64,000 bases of DNA from Entophlyctis helioformis (lineage: Eukaryota; Chytridiomycota; Chytridiomycetes; Chytridiales; Chytriomycetaceae). Position 1 is the first letter of the stretch. Each line of letters starts with the position of its first letter. The translations under genes and the position numbers were made by a program. Positions 21,950 to 34,005 of this stretch are shown here, piece after piece. The stretch covers positions 62,001 through 126,000 of the forward strand of contig JAHLKH010000040.1 in assembly GCA_025526915.1 (NCBI GenBank), read 5' to 3'. The notes beneath the pieces are model-generated. The model was not told where the DNA came from. It made no database searches and saw only the letters and a list, made by a program, of their open reading frames with translations.

Positions 21950-23673
21950 ATGGCGTCCACCTCGCTGCCGCCCCTTCCCAATTCAATGCTGTCCAGCAAA
22001 GCCAGCGAGCTGCGCGAGGCTCAACGCGAAGCCCAGCGCGAGGCCCAGCGCGAGGCACAAGAGACAACCTACACGGCCACGCCTGCCTCGCAGTCTGGCA
22101 ACCTGCTGCCTGCCCCCAAAACACAGGCGTACATTGCCATCTTTGAGGACGCGCTCGACCAGCTTGCTGTGCTGGGCGAGATCACGCCGAAGCCATGAAG
22201 ACAGACAACAAGCAGGTGCGGCCATGCCGTGCCATGCCACACGGAAATCTCCATCGCTGCCTGCCGTCCTTGAGTCTGCGCTGCAGTCGCCTGGATATAC
22301 CCGACTGACGCATGCATCGCCAACAACGCACTGGCCAACACCGCGTGCGCGCGTCCAACATGGCCAGCTGGCAGAAAAGATCACAAAGATCCTGTTTGAG
22401 CAGCGCGCTCTGCAAGACAGGTACCAGGAGCTTCTGGTCGAGCAGGAGCATTCCGGTCGCTCTCCAACAAGACCAAGTTCAAGGAAATCCAGAATGCCAT
22501 CTCGGATGTCACCATGCAGCTGCAAATGAGTGCCCAGGGTGAGGCGGGGCTCTTCCTCACCTCTGGCTTGCTGGCCGAGGCCATAGTGTTGGGCAGTGTG
22601 CTGACATGCTGTCTCGTGGAATGCGCTCCTACTGCTGGCGTGTGTGGACGCGGCAGCGCTTGCGCGTCATCTCAAGACACATCCAAGCGTGGCCCAGAAC
22701 CTGCTCAAGATCCAGCAGGAGCGATGCACGCTGCAGGCGTTGCTGTCGCGCACAATCCGCGAACTGCGCGACTGCCGCTTCGACTCGCTCGTGTTCACTG
22801 TCGAGGAAGAGTACAAGAAACGCAACACGCTCCAGCACACGATCAACAGGCGAGTCGCGTGCTCGTGCGGATGTGCTGGCGAGAGTGTCGTCGTTGTCCT
22901 AACATGGCATCCGCGTGCAGGGAGAACGACGCGTCGGATATGCTCAAGGAGCTGCAGCGCGAGCTTGCCAATGAAAAGAAGCTGATCCAGGACGAGACGA
23001 ATGACCGCAACCAGGTCATCCAGCAGCTCAAGGACACGATCCAGGAGATCAACGCGCTCACGGCGTCTGAGCAAAAGTACATCAAGAAGGAGGTCAAGGC
23101 GCACGAGAATAGCGTGCGGCTGCAGTGTCTCGAGAAGGAGAGCTCGCTGCACACGCGCAAGGACCTGCTCATGCGCAAGATCGACCAAGAGCGGCTGGCG
23201 CACGAAAAGATTGTGGATTTCCTCGCACGACAGCGCGAGGGTCTCGAGAAGGAGATCCAGGAATGGATGAGCAAGTACGAGGAGGACACCGAGGCAAAGG
23301 CCACGGAGCTGGAGATGCTCAAGCAGCGCCGGTCACAGGATCTGGACCGGTTCGAGGAGCTCGTGAGTGCGTACGAGGCGCTCGAGAAGGTTGTGGATGA
23401 GGATAAGATGGTGCGCGCCAAGGAGGCCGAGGAGCTGCGGCTGGCCAATGCGCGCATCGCTGCTGCCGTCAAGATCCAGCGCTGGTACAGAAAGAGGAAG
23501 CAGCTCCGTGCCCAGCAGGTACGGTTTGTGATGCGTAGTGGCCGCGGCTGTGATGGTGAGCATTGTGACTCAGCGATCCAACGCTCGTTGTGGGCATACA
23601 GAATGCGGCAAAGGCTCCGGCTGCCAAGGGCAAGGGCGGCAAAAAGGGCAAGGGCAAGGGCAAGAAGAAGTGA
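21950..23673 (+). CDS. Dynein regulatory complex protein, DRC9/DRC10 (IQCG/IQCD) type
   Basis: Coiled-coil protein with a C-terminal IQ motif, as in nexin-dynein regulatory complex subunits of motile flagella. Exons: 21950-about 22220, 22372-about 22539, about 22600-22859, 22921-23518 and 23602-23673. The central exon is a long heptad-rich helix (LKELQRELANEKKL, IQQLKDTIQEINALTASEQKYI, LEKEIQEWMSKYEEDTEAKATELEMLKQ). It ends in the IQ sequence AAVKIQRWYRKRKQLR, followed by a GKGKKGKG basic tail. The EIQEWMSKYEEDTEAK block and the terminal IQ plus lysine-rich tail point to DRC9/IQCG; DRC10 is the alternative. Two one-base frame breaks (about 22193 and 22452, the latter in a TT run) and an unclear exon 3 start need transcript data. 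One donor appears to be GC (22860). A ciliary function implies a flagellated zoospore. Confidence 0.72.
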
Positions 23674-23761
23674 TCCGCGGTGCTGCATGCCGATCCATCG
23701 ATGCATCCGCTATTCCAAAGCCGCGTTCATCTAGTAAACGAAGCCGATTGTCTTCATTTCA

Positions 23762-26700
23762 TCATTGCTGCATCATGCCAGCCATGTCCACATCGTCACC
23801 GTCATCACCGTCGCCAGCATAACGCGCAGCCTCGAGCTCAAGCTCCTCGTACGCCAGCCGCACACACTCGTCAAATACCTTGCCAAGCTCAAACTCGGCC
23901 AGCACACGCTCAAACTCTTTCTGCTGGCCGGCGTGTTCGGCGTACAGCTGCTGCACCTGCTGCTCGTCCAAGTCCTGGTACATGATGCGCAGCTTGGCAG
24001 GCTCGGCAATAAAGTGCACATCCTGGGGTGCGAGGTTGCAGACCGGCGTGTCGTTGACGACTGTTGCAGAGCATAGCATAGCAGGACGTGAGTCATCGCC
24101 AACACCACTAACGCCAAGTCGCGACTTACGCATGCGCTTGATCAGCTGGTAGGCGACCGTCCGCTTCAGCACGAGCCGCACCTGCTCAACCGACGCGCGA
24201 CGGAACATGGCCGTGATGTCGCTCCAACTTGGGCAGCAGACCGGCCAGAGGCATGGCATGAGTGCCGGCACCAGCAGATCCAAAGATAAGCGTCGTACAT
24301 ACCTGCTGTTGAGCCATGCACGGCGCCAAATCGTGTGCAAGAAAAACTCGAGATGCTCGCGAGTCCAATCCTGCAACCCCCGCAAAGACGTGCCATGGTC
24401 AACTCACCACTGTCGCCATCCTTACCGCACAATTCCAGCAACCGACTCACCGACTCGGCCCTCTTGCCACCAAGGAACGGCGCAACCACATCAATGGCAC
24501 TCGAGAACAGCTCATCGCCCTCCACGCCAGCATCCACCGCCGTGAGCGTCTCGACGAGCTCAGGGGCGAGCAGCAGCGCCTTGGACAACAGCTCGTGCAC
24601 GGCCTTGCGCACAATCTGGGCCACAACCGTCATCTTCTTGGACACACGAGTGAACTTGGTGGCCATAATCTGGCTGGTTTGCGCCTCCACGTCGCTGTGG
24701 ACATCCATCCCCTCGGCAAGAGCCCGCTCCACAGACGCGTGAAAGGCAAGTCTTTCCACCTGGCGGTCGATCTCTGTGCAGCGGCAGCCACGCGTCAGTC
24801 GCCCAGCCGACAAGAGTCCGCCCGCATCAATCAAGCATGCCAGAGCAACCGGCAACGTACTCTCGACAAAGCCAGACACTTCAAACGCGTCCAGGTTGTC
24901 GCTCGCTTCAAGCGCAGCCAGCTTGCTCAGACTGAGCGCCAGCGCAGACTTGTCGCGCCGCGTCGACTGCTCAAACACGCCCCACAGGTTGTCAGAGGCC
25001 ACGCCAAAGTCGCCCGTGCCCACCGCATGGATCCACGCAAGCTCGGGCACATGGGCCGTCGCAAAGTAGTGCTCGAGGTGTCCGTAGTAGCGCTCGTTCT
25101 GCTCGACCAGGTCGCGCAGCATGCCGCGCTTGTGGTACGCGTCAAACAGGATCTGGCTAAACTCGATGCCATAGTCGCTCATGTACTGGCGGATGCGGCT
25201 GTCCTTGTTGTCGTCGGCCAGACAGAGCGTCACGAGAATCGGGAACTCGCGGTACTTTTCGGCAATGTAGAATGCGCGGCTGGCGCGACCGAGCGGGACT
25301 GGCCAGACAATCGAGCGCGGCTGAAATGAGTGCCAGGATGCATGCCATTTGCATGCATAGACACCATGCACCTACCCAGGCTCTCAATGACCTTGGGCAG
25401 CACGTTCATGTACTGCTCCTTGAGCAGCATCAGTGGCGTTCTTCCTGGTGTCCGCAACTGGTGGCCACCACACACGCACAGATTAGCCGGCATGCTTCGT
25501 GCACGCATCGGATGAAATCGCTCAGCTCACCTCTCAAGGAATCCAGGCGTGACGGTACGTGCCCAGCAGGATATCGACGAGCTGGCACAGCTGCAGACTC
25601 ATGCTGCTCTTGAGCTCGTCCTGAGACAGCGACACCAAGTCAAACACGTCCGCCTGCATCTCATCATCCTCAAACGACGAATACATCGCAATGGCAGAGC
25701 CCTGCAGAAGACGCAGGGTTGCCTCATGGTGGATCGAAGTGCAGCCAGGAGCGGCTCCGTCGCTGTTTGGATATGGCATTCGTGTCAGTCAGAACACAAA
25801 ACAAGCGAATGGCGACTATCTGATGGCAGTCGCAATCGATGCCAAAGCAATCCGGGGCATGGGCAGAATAATCCAGTCGTACCCGTCCACGGTTCAGCAA
25901 GGGCCGCATTGCGGATGCCATACCGATCCGCATTGTTTGCACGGTACTCGGCGGCCGACGAGAGCGCAATCTGTCCCCACAGAGCCTCGTCAGCAGCAAC
26001 AACAACGTGGCAAGTGACCCAAGCCGAATGGCGCTCGCACCAGGAAAATCCTGTTGATCTCAAAGACCTCGAGGACCGTCTCTTGGCTCGCCAGGTTGAA
26101 CTGCAGGTTGCGGACGCGATCTGCCACAAACGCGAGAAAGATATCCAGCTTCTGGAGCTGGTGACCAGAAAAGCGCATCTCTGGTCAGCAAGCATCCAGC
26201 ATCCAGCAGGTGACGCAGTACAGAATAAACACATGCACGGACAAACCTTGGTCTCGAAAAAGTCCTTGATTGGGTCTGCTTGGGAAAGCTGGCCGGTCAT
26301 GAACCTGTCCACCGAGGTCTCCAGCAACAGAATCGCCTTGTTTTCGCGAGCAGCCTCATGGTCTCTGTCCGCAGCAACCAGCCAGCAAGGAGCTGTCAGC
26401 TGTAAGCCAACCGTGCCATCACGAGGTACCGTGACGTACCCGCGGACAGTGTCGATAAAGCGCCACAGTCCCTCAGCGGCCGTGATGCGCTCCGCATTAA
26501 ACGACAGCTGGAGGCGAGTGGACTCTAAATCTGCAGAGCAACCGATTGGGTCAGCAAAGCCACACGGCAAGAATGGGCATCGCGAAGCTTGCCTGGTCAA
26601 GAAGCCCATGGTGCTCGATGCACGCCAGAACACGGTTCATGCGCAGCGCACGCTCGGCCAGATGCGCGCCAAGGTCCAGAATGGGCTGCACGTGCGAGTT

Positions 26701-28864
26701 ACTCGAGTCCAAGATCGTGCTCGAGACTTCCAGCGCAACAGCATCCAGGTTGCCGCCCGTCTGCGCAATGTCAAAGGAAATGGGATTCGACCAGTCCGAC
26801 GAGTTTCCGCCGTAAAAGACGGCCTGCTCCAGCTTGGTCTTTAGGTTCTGCGTGGCTCGCTCGGCGGCCAGCTCGGTGGGCGGGGCAGCCGAAGCGTCGT
26901 CTGTGCGTGCTCTCGCATCGGCGCGGATGACCGACGAGTGGATGTTGACCTGCACAAGGCCGTGATCCGAGCTCAGGAAAGCGACAAGGGCAGATGCGGG
27001 GGCATCGGCGTCGTTTGCGGTGACCGATGCCGCAGCGGTCTGGGCATCTTCCACTCCAAGCCCGATGATGCGACCATTGGCCGATCGGAATGGCAGCGAC
27101 TCTTCAAAGTCGACATCCTCCTCGATGGTCGAGATGAGCACCTGGTGGTCAGAGCTCACACAGAAAAGGGGCCGCCGTGGCAGAGAGACAGCGAGAGGAT
27201 CTCTGCCCTCTGACGTTCTGCGTGAGGCCGAGCGTTCCACGCGGATTGTTGATGAGCGGCGGCTGGCCGTTTGGCTGCTCTTGCAGGACCAGAACCGAGT
27301 AGTTGAAGTTGACTGCGAGCTCCGAATACCCAACCAGGACTGCGATGCGGCCGTCTCTTGTGTAGTCGGCGTCTTCGATGCGAATGGTCGGCAGAGAGGG
27401 GAGGCTGGATTCGTCGCGCAGGAACTTGGCAAGCATCGACTGAATGTCGACCTCGGACACGAGACGGTCGGGCTGTGTTCTGGACACGACCCACTTTTGC
27501 AGCATCTGCGCCGACAGCACATGGAGCTCGCGCGAGTTGCGGCCATCGAGGATCCTGCCCGGGATAAGACACACAATGTTGCCGCTGATGGTATGGCTGC
27601 TGTCTGCATCACGCTGGCCGATGCGGAAGAGAGACGTGACGACGCGAGAAACCACGCCAGACGAGCGCTGCAGCGCCGAGTACGACAACTGGCTGGCTCC
27701 GTTGGCGTCAAAGAGCGAGATGCGGAAGACGACAGACTGGTCTGTGCCAAGGGCAAAGCCGAGAGGCTCGCAGCTGACGAGGACGGTCATGAAGTCGCCG
27801 GGGTTGGCCAGGTTGATCTTGAGGCTGCGGAAGCTGTCTGGCGGAAACGCGACGTTTTCCCAGTAGCGCACCGATCCATCGGCAGTGCACGCAATCAGAC
27901 CCGGCTGGCGCGATCCGCCCGTGGTCTGCGGCACAAATGCAATGAGCGCATGCTGGTGGCTGCCTGCCGCACTCGGAATGGGAAACTGCGTGCATTGCAT
28001 GCTGAACGACGTGTTCTGTCGAAGCATGGCATGGCGGCTCGTCAGCAGGCGCAAGGTGTCTTGGATAAAGCAAGCAGGAGGACTCACGCGCAGGTACGAC
28101 CAGACAAAGATGCAGTCAGGAGTGGCGATGGCGGCGTGCCCCGAAGCCTGGTCCACAACGGCGTGTGTGCCAGCGTTTTCTGTTGCAGATGCGTTTGCGG
28201 GCCGTCAGTTTTGGGCTTCGGATCGGTGCACACGGACGCGCTTACCAAGGCCACACGCTCTGATATAGTCGATGGCCTCGAGCGGGATGTCGCCAACGAC
28301 GATGGCCTGGTGGGTCCGGCTGTGCAGCAGAACGCGTCCGTCGTCAATGACAGCCGATGCAGTCGAGGCCGACGATGATCCAGCAGCCAGTGCCTGCGAG
28401 GCCAGCAGGGCAGCAGCAGGCGTCTGTGCACGAGAAGCACCCGATCGGGTGGATGCACCAGGCGTGCCCATGAACGGCGACGGGCCGGCGGCAGACGCGG
28501 CACTGGCAGCGTGCTTGGGGCCGGGGGTCTGGGCGTGGTGGGCCAGCGAGGCAGACGGATACAGGCTGCGGCGCTGGCGAGGCTCCGAGGCCGGATACTG
28601 GTGCGTCTGCAGGTGCATCTGCTGGTGCAGCGACGAGCGCAGCGTTGGACGAGCCGCAGGCGTCTTTGGCGTGGGCGTGCCGGGAGCAAGGTCTCTGCGG
28701 CCGGAGCGCAGAGACGGGCCGGCGGTTGCAGGCGCAGCGGGAGCAGCTGCACCAGTGCCAGCAGTTGGTCCAGTACTAGTGCCAGTACTTGCACTAGTTC
28801 CAGTGCCAGTGCCAGTGCCAGCAGCAGCCGAGCGGGCCGGACGAGGAGTCGCGCCAGAGAACAT
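23762..28864 (-). CDS. NUP133: Nucleoporin NUP133
   Basis: Subunit of the Y (Nup84/107) complex scaffold of the nuclear pore. It has about 15 exons; the first is 28864-28246, then 28180-28086 and so on down to the stop at 23762. The N-terminus is a disordered Ser/Thr/Pro/Gly region (about residues 1-150). A beta-propeller follows (GSVRYWENVAFPPDSF, GRIAVLVGYSELAVNFNYSVLVLQE). The alpha-solenoid hallmark LEQAVFYGGNSSDWSNPISFD begins the Nup133 C-domain; later AEKYREFPILVTLCLADDN and LSLSKLAALEAS correspond to the human C-terminal solenoid. The end is acidic (DGDDGDDVDMAGMMQQ). A 78-bp intron near 27224-27147 explains an apparent frame change. Two junctions (about 26592, which would need a GC donor, and about 25540) are one base short. 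It is convergent with the DRC gene (88 bp) and divergent from TRM1. Confidence 0.9.
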
Positions 28865-29088
28865 GCGAGCGGGCGGGCTGTGGCAGCGAGTCAGCAGGGC
28901 CGGCAGAGGGCAGCACGGCATGCATACGCAGCGGCAGTCGCAGCGGCAGTCGCAGTCGTAGGCGAGCACGGCGCACACGCAGCACTCGCGCAGCAGCACC
29001 CACCGAGAGGTCGGTCACGAACGGGCACCAAGCGGCTCGCAGGCGTCGTCGTCGTCGCGCTTTCTTGCGATCACGGAAAGTTGCGGCC
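28865..29088. promoter_or_regulatory. Divergent NUP133/TRM1 promoter region
   Basis: The 224 bp between the NUP133 and TRM1 start codons must drive both genes. It includes CAGCGGCAGTCG repeats near 28930-28960 and a GTCGTCGTCG run at about 29046-29058. No specific factor site was recognised. Confidence 0.4.
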
Positions 29089-31832
29089 ATGGACGCTGCA
29101 GACACGCCTGCCGGTGGCAGCCACGCCAACGGCAACAGCAACAAGAGCAACAACAGCAGCGGGAACAAGCAGAAGCAGAAGCAGAAGAGCAAGGAGCCCA
29201 AGCCAGAGGCGCCGCCCGCCTGGCTGCACGACAATGCCGACGGCACAAAGTCGGTGTTTGAGGGTGCGGCCCGTGCTGTCTTTACGGGGGCTGTCTGTCT
29301 ATGTCTGTCCATGTCTGACCCGCATGCCTTGCCTTGCATGCCAGGCTCGGCCGAGGTCGTCTTTGACGGCGAGGTGTTCTACAACCCCGTGCAGGTCAGC
29401 CAGCCGTGCATGCTGTTGCTGTTGCTGCTGCTGCTGCTGCTGCTGCGTGCTCGTGGCTGACAGTGTTCCCAACCAGCAATTCAACCGTGACATGGTGAGC
29501 ATGCACTTCTCGCATGGACAGCGACCATGGACAGTGACCAGCAACCAGCGGCTGATCGTGCATCCCACCACCCCATGCTGCCGTGCAGTCGATTGCCGCC
29601 ATCAGCACTTGGAGAGACATGTTCTTCTTGGAGCGTGCTGCAAAGGCCAAGCGCAAGATGAGATCCAAGCTGGCATCGTCGTCTGCCAACCCGGCTGCAG
29701 AGGCTACAGAGGCTGCAGAGGCTGGCAGCGGTGTCCAGGAATCGCAGGGCGAGGAAGAGGGCGAGCAGGAACAGTCACAGGAGGGTGCAGCTGGCAGCAA
29801 CAGCATGGATGCCACCGCAGATGCCGCGGCTGCTCAACCGGCCAACGCGTCCAAGGATGCAGTCAAGCGCAAGGCACCTGGATCGCCCCAGACGGACGAG
29901 GCCAAGGCTGCTGCTCGCAAGCGCCAGCGCGAAGAGCAAAAGACAAAGGCTCTCAAGCAGGCCGCCAGTACCGTGTCGTTTGAACGCGTCGATCTCGCTC
30001 ACGCAGACTATGCCGACCAACGCTTCAGCATTCTCGAGGCACTCTCTGCCACGGGCCTGCGCTCCATCCGCTACGCCAAAGAGATTGACAGTGTTGGTGA
30101 GATTATTGCCAACGATCTGGATGCCGTCGCTGTCAAGGCGATCGAGCGCAACGTGGCCCACAACAAGGCCGGCGACATCATCAAGCCAAACCAGGGCGAT
30201 GCAACGTAAGCTGCCTTGTGGCATGGACATGGATCCCTCAAACGGCACCGACTGATGGAGGCATGCCACCGACAGCCAAGTCATGTACCGCGCTCTTGGC
30301 AACAACCTGCGCTACGATGTGGTTGATCTGGACCCGTATGGCTCAGCATCGCCGTTCCTTGACTCGGCCGTCCAGGCGGTGTCTGATGGCGGTAAGCGTC
30401 CCAGGATGGATGGCTTTCGGCTCTAGCGCCAATCTGACACGCATTCCATGCTGGATACGCACCAGGTCTGCTCTGTGTGACGTGCACTGATCTGGCTGTG
30501 CTTGCTGGATCCCAGCCCGAGAGCTGCTGGATGAAGTACGGCGGCATCAACATCCCTGGCACGCCGTACACGCATGAAATGGCACTCCGCATTCTGCTCC
30601 ACGCGATCCAGTCTGCCGCTGCCCGGTGCCGTCGCGGCATTGAGCCCCTCTTAAGCTGCTCCATCGACTTTTACGTCAGGGTGTTTGTGCGCGTGCGCGA
30701 CTCGCGGTCATGGCCAAGGAGGCTGCCAGCAAGTCGTCGCTTGTGTACCACTGCACGGGATGCAAGAGCTTTGTGTTGCAGCCGCTCGGCAAAGTGACCA
30801 AGAGGGACACCAGCATTCGCTATGGACCGAGCCTTGGTCCAACTATGGACCAGCAATGCATCCACTGTGGCAACCCATCGCATGTACGCTCCATGCCTTT
30901 GTCGCATACACCGCACTGCCTTCTTGTCCAACTGACGCGCGGCGTTAGGTTGGCGGTCCCTTTTACAACGGCCCGATCCACCATCCAGAGTTCATGGCAC
31001 GCATGCTGGACCGTGTTGCGGCTGCTGGCCCGACCAAGTTTGGCACACACAGCCGCATGGCCGGCATGCTGACTGTGCAATCCGAGGTACGCGATGCCGT
31101 GTGTTTGCCTGACATACACAGCCGAGTTGCTTACAGACATCTGTTCGCTATGCCAGGAACTCGCGACGCCGTTCTACTACACCGTGCCGAGTCTTGCGGG
31201 TGCGCTGCATTGCCAGACGATCCCCACCATGCAGTTCATGTGAGTGGGATGCTGGCCGTGGTCTGCTGCCATGCATGCTGATCAAAGACTCCCTCTGGTG
31301 GCCAGCTCTGCTATCCTGCACGCTGGGTTCGCTGTCTCCGAGTCGCACGCGGCGCAAGGCTCCATCAAAACCACGGCCCCGCCCGAGGTCGTTTGGGACA
31401 TTATGCGGTGCTGGTGCAAGACGAACCCGCCGACGGACAAGAACCTGCAGCCCAACTCACCCGCACGCCGTCTTCTCGCCACTGAGCCCAAGTAAGCGTC
31501 GGTACCTTGTTCTCCAACGCGCCGTGCATTGCATGGATGGGCATACGGATGGACAGGCGGCTTGCTAACATGCTGTCGCAGGATCGTGGCCGACTTTTCC
31601 ACGCATCCAAACTCAAAGACCACGTCGCGCAAGTTCAACCTGGTGCGCTACCAAGAGAACCCGACAGCCAACTGGGGACCCAAGGTGAGACGGCCGTGAG
31701 CACTCTGAGCGCTGTTGGAGAGATCGCTTGACTCACATGTGGCACACACGTGACATGCAGGCGCGACCGAAAAAGGCCAAGCAGGACGACGACGAGGCGG
31801 ATGCCAACACCAAGCGACAAATGACAGAGTGA
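29089..31832 (+). CDS. TRM1: TRM1, tRNA (guanine26-N2)-dimethyltransferase
   Basis: SAM-dependent enzyme forming m2,2G26 in nuclear and mitochondrial tRNAs. Eleven exons: 29089-29263, 29345-29394, 29477-29494 (18 nt), 29589-30205, 30276-30391, 30466-30883, 30949-31086, 31157-31239, 31306-31491, 31582-31684 and 31761-31832. The sum is 1,976 nt, one short of 659 codons. Motifs are [42 protein letters not shown] (SAM-binding), [14 protein letters not shown], the catalytic [27 protein letters not shown], the zinc-type YHCTGC...CIHCGNP pair, and [16 protein letters not shown] basic/acidic insertion follows the first block. The single frame break is near 30704, where GACTCG joins GGTCATGG; one extra G restores [12 protein letters not shown]. 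Assembly error is the likely cause. Confidence 0.93.
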
Positions 31833-32029
31833 CGTGGTCAGCGATCCACCCCCCTCTTGTTTCCTGTTTTGCATTCTTGCACACGTGTCGGTCGAGCGGC
31901 CAGCTGGGAGCATTGGGAATGAATGGGCCTGTTTTTGCAGGGTCGGGCATATCTGCAGTCGAGCACAAGAGAGCATCGCTGAAAGAATAGTATCATTGTT
32001 CGCCTGGGATGACGGGGCCGCGCGTGCAT

Positions 32030-33909
32030 TTATTCGCTCATGGCAGAGGGAGCAAGGCCCATCTCCAGCAGCGCCTGCTTGAGGTTGAGGCACTTGGTGA
32101 GCAGCACCTTGGTCGACTCTTCAAACAGAACCTGCGGCGGCAGCGCGCCAGTCGACTCGATACTGTCTGTAAGAGGCGGCAGCCGTGTCAGCGTGGTTGG
32201 AACGGCTTCTGCATTGCCAATCGACGGACGGACGGACAGACAGAGAGACAAAGAGACAAGCAGGCGCTCTACGTACAGATAAAGTGGTCGCGTACGCGTG
32301 TGAGGCGGACCTTGTCGTTGAACTCCTTGTGACGAAGCACCTCACGGGAGGCCGTGTCCTTGCGCGGGTTCACAACACGCACCTCCTTCTCGCCCTTGCT
32401 GTTGCGGACCACGTCAATCGTGCCCTCGGGGAAGCAGCGCTTGAACTTTTCGGCATCCTCCCCCTTGATGGGTTGGAGGATCTGGATATCAGGCAGCAGA
32501 CGGTACGATGCCGTTGCTGTTCAATGAAACGCGTGTCCCATGGAGGGCGTCAGTTGCCACCGACCAATGTGGGCAGAGATAGGTCAACATACCAACAGGC
32601 GACCACTTGGCGTGCTCCTTGCCAATGCCCTTTTGGCAATGCAGCTCAGCCTCGATCTCCTGGCCAGGACGCATCTTGGTGATGAGAATGTTGTCGTAGG
32701 CAGGGCCGATGGGGTTGTCTGCGTATTTCTCTGCCTGATCGCCTTGTGCCTCCCACACCAAGTGGCTGGACAGAACTGGATACGCATGCGTGTCAGCAGT
32801 GTTGGCGTGACAAGACAGACGTACACAGGGGCAGACTGGCACAGAGACAGACTGGCAGACGCACCTTCGGAATTAATGTACTTTTGGGTCGGGTCGACTT
32901 CTGTTGGCAAGGCGTGCGGGTTCTTTGTGCACTTGACGTGCAGACGGAACACGAGCGTGTTCAGATCGGTTGGGGGATCTTTGGCTGCCGTACCAAGACG
33001 ATATCGTCAGCTCGATCCGCTGGCCATTGCAGCAGACAACAGACGGCCCACCAACCTCCTTCGCGGTAGTCAAACTGGCGAGGATCGGCCAAGATGGGAA
33101 TAAGGCCCAGACGCTGGGCCAAGATCTCGTCGTGCATGACACTGGTGTTGTTCATGATGTAGACGTTTTCAATGGCCATGGTGGGGACCTGGCAGCAGAG
33201 CGAGCATGTCAGCGCACCGAGGATCACAGCGAGGATCACAGCGAGGAGACCAGATGCGCATGCATACCTCTGCGATCAGGATGCGGCGGAGAGCGTTTGC
33301 GATGGAGGCATCGACGCCGATCATGTCAAACTCCATGCTGTCCCTGTTGATGTGGCCAATGACAATCTTGAATCTCTGCAAGGCGGGCGGGCGGGTCAGC
33401 GGGTCAGCGAGCCAGCAGTCACCAGCGGGCCAGTGTGCGATGCAGCAGCAGCAGCGGCACTTGCCTTTTTGAATTCGGCCAGGTCCCACGAGAGGTCGAG
33501 GCCCGGGAAGGTGTGAGGAAAGTCCATGGACGACACCTGCAGGCGGTTGCAGAGCGTCAGTGGCGGGAGGCGTGCGTGCGTGTGTGTGTATGCGTGTGTA
33601 TGCAGGCATGCGTATGCGTATGCGTGCGACGGCCAAGCGGCGAGCGTCTGGCTGCTCGTCTGGCTGCTCGTCTGCAAGACGATCTCTGCAGGCACGGGCA
33701 GCGCCGGCCGGCTTGAACGCAGCAGGCGTTGGGCGGGCCTTGGGCATCGCATGCAGACGCCTTGCAGACAGACATAGACAGACACACACACACAGACACA
33801 CACAGACAGACACACAGTCACACACACAGCCGCGCAGATGGCCACGTACATGCGACACTCTGTCGTCGTGCAGCACCACGCGGGTGCGCATCAGCTCGGT
33901 CTGGTCCAT
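32030..33909 (-). CDS. RPC40: RPC40 / AC40, shared subunit of RNA polymerases I and III
   Basis: Alpha-like subunit that forms the AC40-AC19 assembly platform in Pol I and Pol III. Eight exons: 33909-33850, 33536-33465, 33375-33268, 33188-33056, 32978-32865, 32775-32593, 32516-32277 and 32166-32030. All phases close to 348 aa. Conserved text includes [32 protein letters not shown] (the alpha-motif dimerisation helix), [30 protein letters not shown], and [36 protein letters not shown]. The intron after FKK uses a GC donor (33464 on the minus strand). A long intron holds a CA/CAGA repeat at about 33767-33832. It is divergent from ABP1 (96 bp between starts) and convergent with TRM1 (197 bp). 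Confidence 0.95.
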
Positions 33910-34005
33910 CGTCGTGTCGCTGTTTTTTTGTTGCTGCGGAGCGAACCGCGGGCTTAAACAAATCGTCACAAATTCAAGCAGCTCGACCCTCCGATTGTAC
34001 CAGCA
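33910..34005. promoter_or_regulatory. 96-bp bidirectional spacer RPC40/ABP1
   Basis: Only 96 bp separate the two start codons. The stretch includes a T-run (TTTTTTTG near 33925) and is less GC-rich than its surroundings, consistent with a shared promoter. This is positional inference. Confidence 0.4.

Noticed and set aside
27147..27224. Apparent frameshift in NUP133
   Set aside because: A GTCAGA...ACCAG intron of 78 bp with a good pyrimidine tract joins the two frames in phase, so no lesion is needed.
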